64,000 nucleotides of DNA from Oenanthe sinensis (taxonomy: Eukaryota > Streptophyta > Magnoliopsida > Apiales > Apiaceae), in the NCBI GenBank assembly GCA_028671895.1, contig CM053800.1, positions 12,855,886-12,919,885 on the forward strand. The letters are read 5' to 3'. The notes below the pieces were generated by a model. That model searched no databases. It was not told the origin of the DNA and was given only the letters and a program-made list of their open reading frames with translations. Made by a program: the position numbers and the translations under genes. Below are positions 46,870 through 59,345 of the stretch, one piece after another; within the stretch, counting starts at the first letter, position 1, and each line of letters starts with the position of its first letter.

Positions 46870-47531
46870 ATGACTAGTAGATCCTTCTTTTATTTGCTCC
46901 CCCTGAGATGCTGCTAGGATGTGTTGAAGATCCTTCACCTTGTTGAGTGGATTCTGTTAAAGTCCATGAGTTATGTAGATTCACTACCATTTCCACTATT
47001 AGGATCTGAATCATCATCATTAACATTGATTCCTTCTGCAACCTCAGTTTCATCATCAATATCTGAATATGACTCTGACAAGATGTCGAGCTTTACAGAT
47101 TCAGAATAGACTTTTATTTGTATGCTCGGCAGTTTGGTGTAATAGGACAACACATTCAGACTTTCAATCACCTTCTGGTTTTACATCACATCTTACTTTG
47201 AAAGCTTTAGACTTCAATGAGTAGCCGAGGACAATTGTTCCATGAGCCTTAATTTCAAACTTGCCAAGATGCTCATATAAATCTTCAATAAATAACAATT
47301 TCCTCCAAACACACGAAAGAGCTTCAGTGTTTGCTTCTGGTTGGCCATTGACTCATATGATGTCTTTTCACGATCTTGTTGAATAAAGAAGCATGTTGTG
47401 TTAATCGCTTCATTTTCAAAGTACTTTGCTTCCAACTTGATTTGCTTGATGTGATCAATCACCATATGTGATATATTATCTGTTGAATGCACGAACATCA
47501 CCAATTCACTCTCAGTTGAGTGATCTTCCAT
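46870..47531 (-). pseudogene. Copia integrase C-terminal fragment
   Basis: The 47214-47531 frame includes FRVFGGNCYLLK and, in a shifted frame, LGKFE-like and GYS-like text, the Copia integrase end. The following frame (46971-47171) holds an acidic linker (DIDDETEVAEG) with SESVKLDI, matching the linker before RT. Stops occur throughout. Confidence 0.75.
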
Positions 47532-49429
47532 CTTTCTTGCTTGAAATCAAACACTTTTCTATTTCAACGCTTTTCCAGAAAACCTTTGACAAAGAATTCC
47601 CTAGTGCCCTATAGATAGTGCTTAAGTCCGTTGACAAGAAAGATATTTCTAGTGATGACAATTCCAAACTCATGATAGCCAAGTCCCTTGTACATCATTT
47701 GCTGTCATCTCCAAAGGTTACCGTTGGGTAGGCTTTCTCAACCAACTGTGATAGTAGAGCTCCAATGCTAGTAATATGCCTCGAACAATAAATGTCAAGA
47801 AATCACATAACTTTTGTTTTTTGTTTCATACTCTGCAATTACAAATGATTAAGCTTCTTGGTACTCAACTTCAATTGAGTCCTGATGGGTTAGAGATATT
47901 ACTTTCAACAGTCGTAACAACAGCTTCAACCTTAACATGTATAAACTTATCTTTGACTGATCACTTCTCATTCACAGCAGCCTTGACAAGGTAGTCTTAA
48001 GGCTATGAGATTAGTGATTCCAACCTATCTTAAGGTGGACTAACAGTCTTTACCCTATTGTGATTCTTATAGATGTTTTGCCTAAGATTATGCAAGTCCT
48101 AAGATATGCATTTTCAAATTTAAACAAACAAGCATGAAAATAAGAACACAAGGTAACATTCAGCTTCAATGTATTATAGATAAGAATTATGCATTTTAGG
48201 CATGTTATGCATATTAGAAAATTCAGTACTATCTACTTTAACTATTATACACAATTGTGACAGGTGTCAAGCAGATTTAAAAATATTCAATAATTTTCTA
48301 AAAGCACATGGAATAGACGAACTAACAATTTTAATTACTAATTCTTTCTAATCCATTTATGTTGTTGTCTAACATTTTAATTATCTCTAATTACCTAAGT
48401 CAGTTTTAGATTAAACCTCGAATCTACAAATTTTACTGACTACTTAGATAATTCTACCATCTTTTAATGTACTATACCTTAACAAGCAATGCACTAAGTG
48501 ATTTGACATTTGAGTGCAACTATGTGAGTGTAATCAATTCATATGAAAATAAACACATAAACAATTTCAAGAATATACAGAATATTTGAATAAGACATTA
48601 TGAGCAATATCAAATTCCATATACACTTAACAAGTCATTTATCACAATAAAAACAAATATTAAATATCTGATCTATGACCTGTTTGTCTATTAGCAATTT
48701 TCACAACATTACCAAAGGTATTAAATCACAGAAGATTTAAATCAAGTTCAAGCAAATGTTCAGGATGCACCTAATCGTCTAGAATAATCCTATCTAATTC
48801 TAGATATTCATTTTACTGTATTGAAAATCATACAGTTTTGAATTAGATAAATGTATACTAGTTAGAATGCGTACCTTTGAAGTGCTTAATGATTCATCTC
48901 CGGTGTTGGTCATTGACGTCAGATATCCATGTGGTTCATCACTATCACTGATAGAATCAACTTTGCATTTAACTTCACTAAATGCTTTCCCTTGTTGTAA
49001 CCTTACTAATGTTTGACATTCATGCTTTTAACTTAACACAGTCTCTATCATCATTTGCTTGTTCAGGCTTCTTGAATATTGTAGCACATCCATGATCTGG
49101 TCTTGCTACTTTTAGCCTCATATGTTTCTTCAGTTGTGACCTTTAACGATTCTTAAATCCGTTTTGTACAAGTACAAAAACTAGAATGATCAGTAGAGTC
49201 AGAAAAAAAACTTCAGAGTTCCCCACTAATAAATCTATCATATCTTTACATTTGAGCAGTTTGTGGAACTATAACATAAACAGTCGTATCATCCACAATA
49301 AAATCCAAATGCTCCGGAATAAACCTACTAATATGAAATGACCAATTTCCTCGAAACTTGGTCATATGCTCTGAGAATTAATCCTGAGCCAAAACGAAGA
49401 ATTTTCCAAGTACAAACCCTTTTGTAAAA
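47532..49429 (-). pseudogene. Upstream pol/gag remnants of the SIRE-type element
   Basis: Expected position of integrase core, protease and gag. Only short unconvincing frames remain; no zinc knuckle or D-S/T-G site could be read. Text is moderately GC-balanced compared with the flanking array, so it is likely old coding DNA. Confidence 0.4.
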
Positions 49430-50966
49430 ATGGACCAAGTTTTAATATCTTTAGATTATAAATTAAATCTATATAAATTTAACTAATAAATTTACTTAAA
49501 TTAAATTTATAAAATAAATTTATTTAAATTAAGTTTATAAAATAAACATTTCCAAGTTTAAATAATAAACTGATTTAAATTAAATTTATAAAATAAATTT
49601 ATCCAAATTTGATTTGATAAAATAAATTTATTTAAACAAATTTAAATAATAAAAATAAATCTATTTAAATTTAGAGAATAAATTTATTTAATTTAAATTT
49701 ATAAAATAAACTTATTTAAATTAAATTTATAAAATAAAATTTTTCAAGTTTAAATAATAAACTCATTTAAATTAAATTCACAAAATAAATTTATTTTAAA
49801 TAAAATTCATAAATAAAATTATCTAAATTTATATTTATAAAATAAAATTATCTAAACAAATTTAAATTATAAAAGTAAATCTATTTAAATTTAAAGAATA
49901 AATTTATTTTAATTTAAATTTATAAAGTAAACTTATTTAAATTAAGTTTATAAAACAAACTTTTTCAAGTTTAAATAATAAACTCATTTAAATTAAATTC
50001 ACAAACTAAATTTATTTTAAACAAAATTCATAAAATAAATTTATCTAAATTTAAATTTATAAAATAAAATTATCTAAACAAATTTAAATTATAAAAGTAA
50101 ATCTATTTAAATTTAAAGAATAAATTTATTTTAATTTAAATTTATAAAGTAAACTTATTTAAATTAAGTTTATAAAACAAACTTTTTCAAGTTTAAATAA
50201 TAAACTCATTTAAATTAAATTCACAAACTAAATTTATTTTAAACAAAATTCATAAAATAAATTTATCTAAATTTAAATTTATAAAATAAAATTATCTAAA
50301 CAAATTTAAATTATAAAAGTAAATCTATTTAAATTTAAAGAATAAATTTATTTTAATTTAAATTTATAAAGTAAACTTATTTAAATTAAGTTTATAAAAC
50401 AAACTTTTTCAAGTTTAAATAATAAACTCATTTAAATTAAATTCACAAACTAAATTTATTTTAAACAAAATTCATAAAATAAATTTATCTAAATTTAAAT
50501 TTATAAAATAAAATTATCTAAACAAATTTAAATTATAAAAGTAAATCTATTTAAATTTAAAGAATAAATTTATTTTAATTTAAATTTATAAAGTAAACTT
50601 ATTTAAATTAAGTTTATAAAACAAACTTTTTCAAGTTTAAATAATAAACTCATTTAAATTAAATTCAAAAAATAAATTTATTTTAAATAAAATTTATAAA
50701 ATAAATTTATCTAAATTTAAATTTATAAAATAAAATTATCTAAACAAATTTAAATTATAAAAGTAAATCTATTTAAATTTAAATAATAAATTTATTTTAA
50801 TTTAAATTTATAAAGTAAACTTATTTAAATTAAGTTTATAAAACAAACTTTTTCAAGTTTAAATAATAAACTCATTTAAAATAAATTCACAAAATAAATT
50901 TATTTTAAATAAAATTTATAAAATAAATTTATCTAAATTTAAATTTATAAAATATAATTATTTAAC
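49430..50966. repeat. 222-bp AT-rich tandem array, about 6.5 copies
   Basis: The landmark CAAGTTTAAATAATAAAC recurs at about 49553, 49745, 49966, 50188, 50410, 50632 and 50854. The last five spacings are 221-222 bp and the first about 192 bp. Units consist almost wholly of AAATTTA-like words, with an internal sub-periodicity of 20-30 bp. Central copies are almost identical. The array directly touches the inner end of the right LTR. Confidence 0.93.
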
Positions 50967-50967
50967 A

Positions 50968-52779
50968 TGGTCCCGGAAGTATCGTAGAAGGGGGGTTGAA
51001 TGCGATACTGACAACAATTTAAAATTCTTTTCAGAATTTGCGGAATTAAATTATTGCTAAAGATGAGGGTTTGGTCCTTGTAGTGTTTGGGAGGCTGACT
51101 TACTAACTTTCTATTTTCAAGATAAAACATTTAAGATATAGAAATTAGCAAGTAAGTAAACAAGATTCAAGTTAAATATGTATATTAAACTTGAACGGGT
51201 GTTACAACATTTGGTATAATAGACATTTAATTCATAGAACAAATTTGACATGAATTGTTCTACTTAAGGAATTAAACTCAAACCAGCGCAGAAAGTCTGT
51301 AAATATAACTTTACAGAAAAATTACTGAATTTGAAAGTTTTTCTACTACTGAAATGAGAAGTGATCTCCTCATATTTATAGAGGTTATAAAAACTTTGCA
51401 TTACTTTGCAGCATTACTTTTCACTATGACCTTTTTAACAAGAATTAAGTCTTGCATTACTTTTCAGAAAGCTGGGCATTACTTTTGACAATTCGGTATT
51501 GCCTTTCAACAAGCTCGGTATTACCTTTTCAGAAGTTCGGTATTACCTTTTCAGAAAGCACATAATTACCTTTTAAAAAATAATTTTGGCATTACCTTTT
51601 AAAAAGGTAATTTCGGTATTACCTTTTCAAAAGGTAATTTTGATATTACCTTTGAATAATTCTCGGTATTACTTTTTAATACTTTTCTCGGTAAGACTTT
51701 TCATCACCCGCCAAATCAATTACTTTTCACTTGAATAGGACACGTGGCAACTTGTGATTGGTTGCTTTTAAAACAAAAACCACCTGCCCTTTCAATTTGA
51801 AAAGAAAGGGGCCTATTTCGTCCTGTAATGATGAGCTCCGTAGAAATGTTTTTCGACCCGCACAACTTATAATCTTTGATTAATAAATAATAAATTTAAT
51901 TCAGAAATTATAAAAATAAATATCTAATATTATTTAGATATTTATAAATATAATTTATTAAATAAATAAAATATTTATTAATTAAAATAAATCCTTACGC
52001 TCTAAGCTGCGGTCTCCTAAACGTCTGGAACCGAACTCCTTTTGACTTGGAAATGATAAATCAATTCCAACCGGGGTTCCACATTTAAGAATATATGACT
52101 CTGCATTTCTTCCGTGTCAATTCTTTTTCCGTCTTTTCTTCAAGTCAGTACCGTCAGGCATGTTTGGCTGTTTCTATAGTTGCAATTAGAAGTACCTCTG
52201 TTACTGAAATAATCTGACTCTTTAAACTAGACCATACTTCTTTTCACCACTGCATGTACCCAGTCAAATATTCAATCTTGGATTCCGACTCTTGTACACT
52301 GCATTCCAAACAAACTTGTATCCCTTTGAGCTTCCAGCTTCTGTCATTCGAAAATAATTCTAAATTAATTAATCTTTTAATTAATTTAAGAAATAAATTA
52401 ATTCTGAGTGAATTAATTTAATAATTAAATTAACTAATTAATTTAATTAATTAATAGAGAATTAAATTAAAGGTTTGACTATTGTTGATGTAGATAAGAC
52501 TCTTCTGTTCTTCAACAATAACCTTTTTAATCACTTGAACTTTTTGATGACTAATCTTCACTGACATTGTTGACATCCTGTGCACTGGTCTGGTTCACGG
52601 ATGACTAACTATAATGTTGATTCTCATTTCTTCTGTAGTGGTCTTTATGTCTTGTCTTGTCCTGTCTTGGCTTCTTTTTGTTCTTCCTCTATATTCAATA
52701 TTTATTATTTACTTCGCTTTCTTATCTGAGTTGAGTTGTCATCTACTTATTACAAATACGACTAGTAATATGACTTTCA
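50968..52779 (-). repeat. 5' LTR of the SIRE-type element
   Basis: Same family as 38431-40232; its inner (left) end lacks the terminal TGTTGG of the other copy and instead joins the AT-rich array at TTTAACATGGTCCCG. Confidence 0.85.
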
Positions 52780-52784
52780 CTAAT

Positions 52785-53740
52785 TTAAACAGTAATCTAA
52801 ATATAGATCGATTAATCGCTGAGTGGAGGAATTTCGATTCGATTAAGTAATAATTTGGTTAACGAGTGATTTTTCAAAATATCGATCAAATATCAGACGA
52901 GATGAACAATAATCGATTGAATCAATTATAAGTTTGGTAAAAATTAGTTAAAATTGACAATTTTTTAAAATTAAAAATTTCAATAAAAAAGTAAATGGAT
53001 CTAAATTCCCGATACTATATACTCTTTCAATTTCAATTTTAAACTAAGTCAAGTAATTTGAATAAATTTAATAATATTTAAAGGGAAAAACACTAATTTG
53101 ATGGTTAGAAATTCAACTAATTTCCTGCTTTTTAACTTACTACATTTTAAATAAATTTTTTTTATTAAAGGGTGGGTTTTTAATAATTGAACTATTTATG
53201 TTTAGTTGACTTTATGTTTATAGAATGAAGATTACTTCAACAGATGGAAACTTTATTTGAGTTTATAAAATGTATTAATTACATTAAATTTTATCATTAA
53301 AACTTAACTTAAATATTAAATATGAACTACAAAATATTATTATTTTTCTAAATTTTATGATTGATATATAAATATAATTATTTATTATATATTAAATTAA
53401 ATCAAATGTTTCTGATTAATATTTCAAATTAATCATTATGATTAATGAATTTTGAATATAAAATGTATTCATCTGAATAATTCGATTCAATTTTTAGAAC
53501 ATTTAAATTAAATTTGAAATCTAAATGATTAGTACTAATATATTGCTGTACTAAATTTGTGATTACTAGTAGGTGAACACAGTATTGGAAAATAAAAAGT
53601 GAATGTACGGAACACGGATGAATCCAAATTTAATCGGAATGATTAATTGATTAATCGGAAAATTTAATCAATGAATTATTGAAAAGGGAATAATGACTGA
53701 TTTTTAGAATCACGGAACACCGTAATTAAACTGAAAAAAA
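52785..53740. other. AT-rich DNA upstream of the bHLH gene
   Basis: No gene or repeat recognised. The region presumably includes distal promoter sequence of the bHLH gene. Confidence 0.45.
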
Positions 53741-54104
53741 TGGCACCCACTCATTAGTCTAAAAGCGGACACTCTCTAAACACATTTTTCTTTAAAGCCA
53801 CCGGCCACCTCTAAACACACACCCCACACACAAACACCATCCCCCCTCTCCCTCTCCCTCACACACACACACACACACACAGACCAACCGGAAATCTAAC
53901 CGTCGCTGATCATTGACATCACCGGAATTTCCATGAGGTAATCCAACTATATATACATATGTCATATATCTATTCTGTTAATTTGTTATTCAATCAAGAA
54001 CCTGTTACGAATCTCGTCGATACTTGTGATTCTTATTCTCATCTGATTGATTGTATCTACATGTACAGCTATACACACAATTCGATTCTACATACATAAA
54101 AAGT
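53741..54104 (+). promoter_or_regulatory. Probable promoter and 5' leader of the bHLH gene
   Basis: GC content rises and an AC-rich stretch including a (CA)n run lies at about 53815-53882. A leader intron is possible: donor ATGAG/GTAATCC near 53937 and acceptor ATGTACAG near 54068. No certain TATA box. Confidence 0.4.
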
Positions 54105-54671
54105 ATGGAATCGATGGCCACTAGTCTGATTTCGAATCCTGTAACAACCTCAACACGCGAATCTCGAAAAAAGAAAAAGAAAAGAAGCCAAAACAACCCA
54201 CAAAATCAATCTCAAAACCCTAACAACAATGAAATTTTGTGGAAATCCGATAAACAACAAAATATATACTCCTCGAAACTTGTCCAAGCTCTCCGTCAGG
54301 TCCGGCTCGACTCGTCCACGACTGCCGTGCCGCGTCGTGGCAAATTGGTGCACAAAGCAGCTGATCGGGTCCTGGCTGTTACTGCCAAGGGAAGGACCAG
54401 GTGGAGCCGAGCTATTTTAACTAATAGGTTGAAGATGAAATTTAATATGAACTTGATAAGGCGTAGAGTGGCTGCAAGAAGAGCGAGTAGGGCGGTGAAC
54501 ACTGTACAACAAAAAGCTCAAGTTCTCGGGCAATTAGTTCCTGGATGTAGGAAGGAATCACTTCCGGTGGTTTTGGAGGAAGCTGGGGATTATATTGCTG
54601 CTTTGGAGATGCAGGTTCGCGCGATGGCTGCATTGGCTGAGATTCTTTCTGCTGGTTCTGGATCGAGTTAG
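54105..54671 (+). CDS. Atypical bHLH transcription regulator, bHLH147/148/149 type, 188 aa
   Basis: An intron-less frame. The frame could start at 54051, but the ATG at 54105 (MESMATSLISNP) fits the family N-terminus and excludes leader-like residues. Features in order: a Lys/Arg tract (residues 19-27), WKSDKQQNIYSSKLVQAL (about 46-63), a conserved AADRVLAVTAKGRTRWSR block (about 84-101), a basic RRRVAARRASR segment (about 118-128) and a helix-loop-helix with VLGQLVPGC and LEEAGDYIAALEMQVRAM (about 137-177). The basic part lacks the His-Glu-Arg set needed for E-box binding, so it probably works by dimerising with other bHLH proteins in the nucleus. Relatives act in brassinosteroid and stress-related growth control; the exact role here is inferred. 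Confidence 0.88.
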   Translation: MESMATSLISNPVTTSTRESRKKKKKRSQNNPQNQSQNPNNNEILWKSDKQQNIYSSKLVQALRQVRLDSSTTAVPRRGKLVHKAADRVLAVTAKGRTRWSRAILTNRLKMKFNMNLIRRRVAARRASRAVNTVQQKAQVLGQLVPGCRKESLPVVLEEAGDYIAALEMQVRAMAALAEILSAGSGSS

Positions 54672-56999
54672 AGTACCTTACCTTCCACAAGCTGTAATAT
54701 TGTTGTTTTTGTTTTTTATTTTTCTGTGATTGAAATTTAACATTTTATTGTCAAGTGTTTGGTACAGTCAATCTTATCGTTTAAGTTCCGAATACTTCTC
54801 ATTTTTATGTGGTGTGTGTAGGATAGCTAGAGTTAACATATGAGAAATAACATGAGGATGAGACTAATTAGGGTCTGAAACGAGATGAGTTTTGGCTTAT
54901 CGAACTTGTGTTTGAATTTGATTTTTCTTATTGAATCGAGTCAGATAAGCTTATTGAACTGGACAATATATCTTTTGTTCAAGTGATGAGGTTCATGTTC
55001 TTGTGTGGTCAAGATAAGGTAGTCGAGATGAGCTTATCTGAGTCCAAGCTTTTCTCGACTAACTCGATTTGAGATTTGTTTACAATTTAAGGCTTTAAAC
55101 AATATGAATGAAGTCGAATCTTGGCTTATGGAACTCAAGTTTGAAGGTTTTCTGGATGAGCAGAGCAGAGCGGACTTGACCCGAGTCCTGACCTTCATCT
55201 GATACAATCTTTTGGTTGAGGTCAAGCTTGGGTTTTCATCAAACTGAATCGGTAGAACTTTTCGAGTTTGTACTCAAAATTTCTTTTTTGGTTACAGCTC
55301 CATGGTCATGTAATATTATCTTCTGTTGTACCGAAACAAATCAAATGTGTATTAAAATTATCACATTTGCTGACAAGAAGCTTGAAACTATATACCAGTT
55401 ATTATATACTGATGGGAGTCTTTGGCTGCTTTTCAGATCCCAATAAGGAGCTCAACATTGTGACTTTGTGAAGATGATTTTTGTGTGTGTGTGTGTGTCT
55501 GACTGTCTGTGTGTGTTACTGGTTATGTATTTCATGTTTTGGAGTTTATCTGAGAGTCTGAGATCAATGGGTACTGGAGTTGGCCTGAGGGAATGAATTT
55601 GAAGGTCAGTTTCATAGTGTCACTCTCTTTCGTTTAGTTAAAAACAACGAAAGTAGTTATTTTATACTTATTTGATTATAGAAGAAAAATACAAGTAGCT
55701 TATGCTTTTCCAAACATAGAGTGATGTAGTAGTAGTATAATATTATGCTCACTTTCAGTTTTTACTGAGAAGGGATACACTTTAAGCAAATATAAACTGT
55801 CATGGTGAAAATGACATATCCTATGGTGGTGGATAGAAAGTAGGTTATTCAAGGTGTCATTGGTTACAAAGATAGGTGTTGATTAGATTTTTGTCCTGAG
55901 TTAAATTGTTGTACAGGGAATCTCATAAATAGCTAGCTTAATAATGCAACAGTGCTATATTGTAAATATCCATCTTACTCCCTGCTGCTATCTAAACAAG
56001 AGTGTCCAAAAGAATTGAATGGACTATGTGCTATTGTGCTACAAATTATGTAAAAGCTTTGTTATGCTGTCCCTACATCCATCCATTATAGTTATATACA
56101 TGATGCAGCTGATACATACAGATATATGGATATATGGTGGAGCTGGCATTATGTCTGGTTCAATGTGGGTGGAATGTGAGGTAGGGTGTAGGGGGAGATG
56201 GAATAGTAAACAGTGGTGTCCTAGAGAGTTGGTTTTTCCCTAAATTAGGGAATGCAAGGACCAAACCCATCCCTTAAAAACAGCCTCACTCACTTTGACT
56301 GACAATGTGTGACTTGTTTCTTTGTGTTGTAAATGGAGTCCAGAAGCATCCAAGAGTTAATTACAGCAGCTAGCTCGCATGTTATATATTTTTACTAGTG
56401 TTTCGGTGGTAGAACCGGAATAATGTCTTGGTCCCTGGCTCCCTGCTACTCGGACTTTTTGACTCTTCCTCTTTATCTCAAGTCTTATCTGTGTTGAACA
56501 CTTTTAGGGTCGGTTTAGTTTACCTTTTAAGTTGAAAAATGTATATATTTTTCGATTTATAAGTAGCTTATAATGAAAAATAAAATAGACCGGGTTTAAT
56601 TGAGTTCGAATAATCTAGGTCCTCGCTGACTATTTAAAGAAAAAAAAAGATTAGTATCGAGTTTCAGATATTTCGAAATCATAAAATCGCTAATAATAAT
56701 ATTCAAAATAGTTTTTGTGGTGGTAAAAATCTATGTATGTGATGAAAGAGGGGTTATAATTTTGATGAAAGATGGAAATTTGGATGAGGATGTTGATGCT
56801 TTGCTTGAAAGGAGATGATGAATGAAGTGGATGGACCTCTTGCAATGTTGCACGTATGCATTTAAGGGGACAATGAAGCATTGGATTTGAAGGTCAGCAA
56901 AGTGACAGTACTGTTTGCATTCATAAATTTCATGCGCACTGTGTGCCCATGTGCCTTAATGCAATCCTTTCAGTTTTCACGCAAATAAATCTCATTCAT
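54672..56999. other. Gene-poor region downstream of the bHLH gene
   Basis: The bHLH 3' end lies in the first 100-200 bp. A (GT)n microsatellite occurs at about 55481-55500. Short overlapping frames at 55216-55471 and 56019-56243 show no domain. Diffuse GCTTATCGAACT/GAGTCAGATAAGCTTATTG-type phrases at 54890-55100 may be an old small element. Confidence 0.45.
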
Positions 57000-57473
57000 T
57001 ATAACTTCGAAATTTTAAATTTATCAAAACTGATTTTTTTGAATTTAGATTTAATTTTTAGACTAGAAAATTTTTAAATTTGGATTTGAGATATACCGAT
57101 TCAATATCCAAAATCCAATCTAAATCGAAACCTGAAAAAAACCCAAATAATATATATATAAATGTATATATTTTATGTTATATATATATATATATATAAT
57201 TATACATAATATATTATTTTCTAAGTATATATATAATATATATTTATGTAATTATATATATATATATATATTATACTTTATTTATAAAATATTATAATAT
57301 AATATAATTGTATATGTATATAAATAACTATTTTTAAACTTAATTCTCGGGTTTAAATTTCGGGTTGGGGTTCGGGTTTTCTGATATCGAATTTCGGATT
57401 TTATATTCTAATATCGGGTATTTTTCGGGTCTGAATTTAGATTTTACCAAACTCGACCTGATTGTCATCCCTA
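57000..57473. repeat. Probable hAT-like MITE with GGGATGACAAT end
   Basis: The right end complements to TAGGGATGACAATCAGGTCGAG, a common plant hAT-type terminus. The interior contains inverted GGGTTT/CCGAAA-rich text and a long TA-rich stretch (57145-57320). The left end is unclear. Confidence 0.45.
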
Positions 57474-59345
57474 GTTTTTATAAACCGTCTCTACAATGAA
57501 AATACTTATATTTTTAATTATTAATTTTTCATTATTATCGGTTTAATATATTCCCTCCTTATCTTTGCAAGACTATTTTTTTGACAATCACATTAACTTA
57601 TTTTTAATTATAATTGAAAAATAATATATAACTAAAAAAATAAAATTATATATTATTAAAAATATATATAATATACTTTAAAATGTATTTTTAGTTTTTT
57701 TATTGTTATAAAAGAATAAATTTTAAATTATAGTGAAAAATGAATCCATTTAATTCAAAAAAAATCAAAATGAACATGTAAATAATGAAATATATTAATA
57801 TAAAAGAGAATTGAACACAAAAACTTGAAACAACGAATGGGTAGTTTTATTACTTTATTTATTACTTAAATACTCACTATCCATATACAATGAAAATACT
57901 TAAAATTGATTTAGTTACATAAAGAAATGACAACATTTAGATCAGTGAATACTATTAATTCAAATTTAGATAAATACCATTTATATATTTAAATTTGAAT
58001 TAAAAATAATATTTCTTAAATGGATCACCGACTCGAGATGTCTTATAAACATCATCGTCATGATCAAGATGCTATTTTACATTTTTATAACATGATTTTA
58101 AGCGAATCTCTTATCTCTTAAATATATAACGAGAGAACTAGAGAATTTTGGTGAGATATTTTAATCATGAGACATTTTATTCATAAATTAAAATGTCCAA
58201 TTTGTCTTTTTTATTGTTTATTTAAAAAAATGTTGTTAAAAGGAGTTGAACTTGGGTCTACCAAGAAACTTAAAAAAACAATTATCACTATATCACTCTA
58301 TTACATATGCTTATCATAATATGTGTATGCGTGTGTATGAATCGTGATTAAATTTTAGAGATTAAAGTTGGGTTAAAATAATATTCAATTTTCAATTTTT
58401 TTGTTTGCATAATATATATGCTATGTATGTATTATAAAAACTATATTTAAAATATGTAAAATTTATTTATGTACAAAGTCAAGTTAATAATTTTTTTATC
58501 ATAAATAAGCACATTATAAAAAAATGAATTATATAATTAGATTAAAAAGTGAATTTTTGATAAAATAATTGAATTTATATAATAAAATTGAATTTAATAA
58601 AATAATTAAATTTAGAATATAAAATACATGATTGAATTTGAAAGTGAATTTTCATAAAATGAATAGAATATAATATATAATAAAAAATAATTTATGAAGA
58701 CAAGAAGTAGTGATTGAGTTATTTTATTCTGAAAAATCATGAGTCATTTTATTCAAGTAATATTATTATAATACCCTTAATTATATAAATAATAAAAAAT
58801 TATATTATTTTACTAATTGTGTGTATTGAATATATATCCTTTTAATCTTAATAATTTTATTACGAAACTAATATAAGTTATAATTTTATACTACAAGTCA
58901 TATAATTCTATTTTACAATTTTATCTATAATAGATAAATTTATATAATAGAGTTATTATATACAATAAATATACAAATTCAAATTCAAAAATGAATTTCA
59001 TATTTCATATTTCGTATATTCAATATTCAAATTCATAAAATAATCATTCATATTTTGTACGATAAATTCATAATTAAAATAAGTAATTTTTGAACTACAA
59101 ATCATATAAATGATTATTGTGTATGTAAAAATGCAAATTTAAATTATAAATTTTGTGTTTTAAATAAAAAATACTTTAAATTGTGTATGTAAATGAAAAT
59201 TTTTAAATAAAATACAATTTAATTTAATATAAAGCCTATAGTTGAGCTAAAAATATTAATATATAATTACGTCATATAAATGATATTAAGAAATTTTCAT
59301 TTTAAATATTAAAATATATTTATACAAAAATTTAGGATTAATGAT
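57474..59345. other. AT-rich intergenic DNA
   Basis: Highly AT-rich, no coding frame, no clear element ends. Short GAGACATTTTATTCA/GAGTCATTTTATTCA echoes occur at 58169 and 58741. Confidence 0.45.

Larger units (their letters stand above)
38431..52779 (-). mobile_element. Nearly full-span SIRE/Maximus-type Copia retrotransposon, 14.3 kb, decayed
   Basis: Two LTRs of about 1.8 kb (38431-40232 and about 50968-52779) are in the same minus orientation. The outer edges are TGAAAGTCA (right) and GGACCCAACA (left), and CTAAT lies just outside both (38426-38430 and 52780-52784), a perfect target duplication. A polypurine tract follows the left LTR. Inside, minus-strand Copia integrase, RT and RNase H fragments run in the right order from right to left. 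The element carries a nested Copia-type LTR (about 40498-42095), a 222-bp tandem array beside the right LTR and many breaks. The lineage is inferred from the long LTR, the large size and the GGGGGAG tract. Confidence 0.85.

Noticed and set aside
49430..50966. Centromeric satellite
   Set aside because: Only 6-7 copies, enclosed within a retrotransposon; nothing shows long arrays.
54051..54104. Upstream in-frame start for the bHLH protein
   Set aside because: The extra 18 residues are unlike the family and overlap a likely leader intron acceptor.
54150..54690. Minus-strand frames opposite the bHLH gene
   Set aside because: Shadows of the sense frame.
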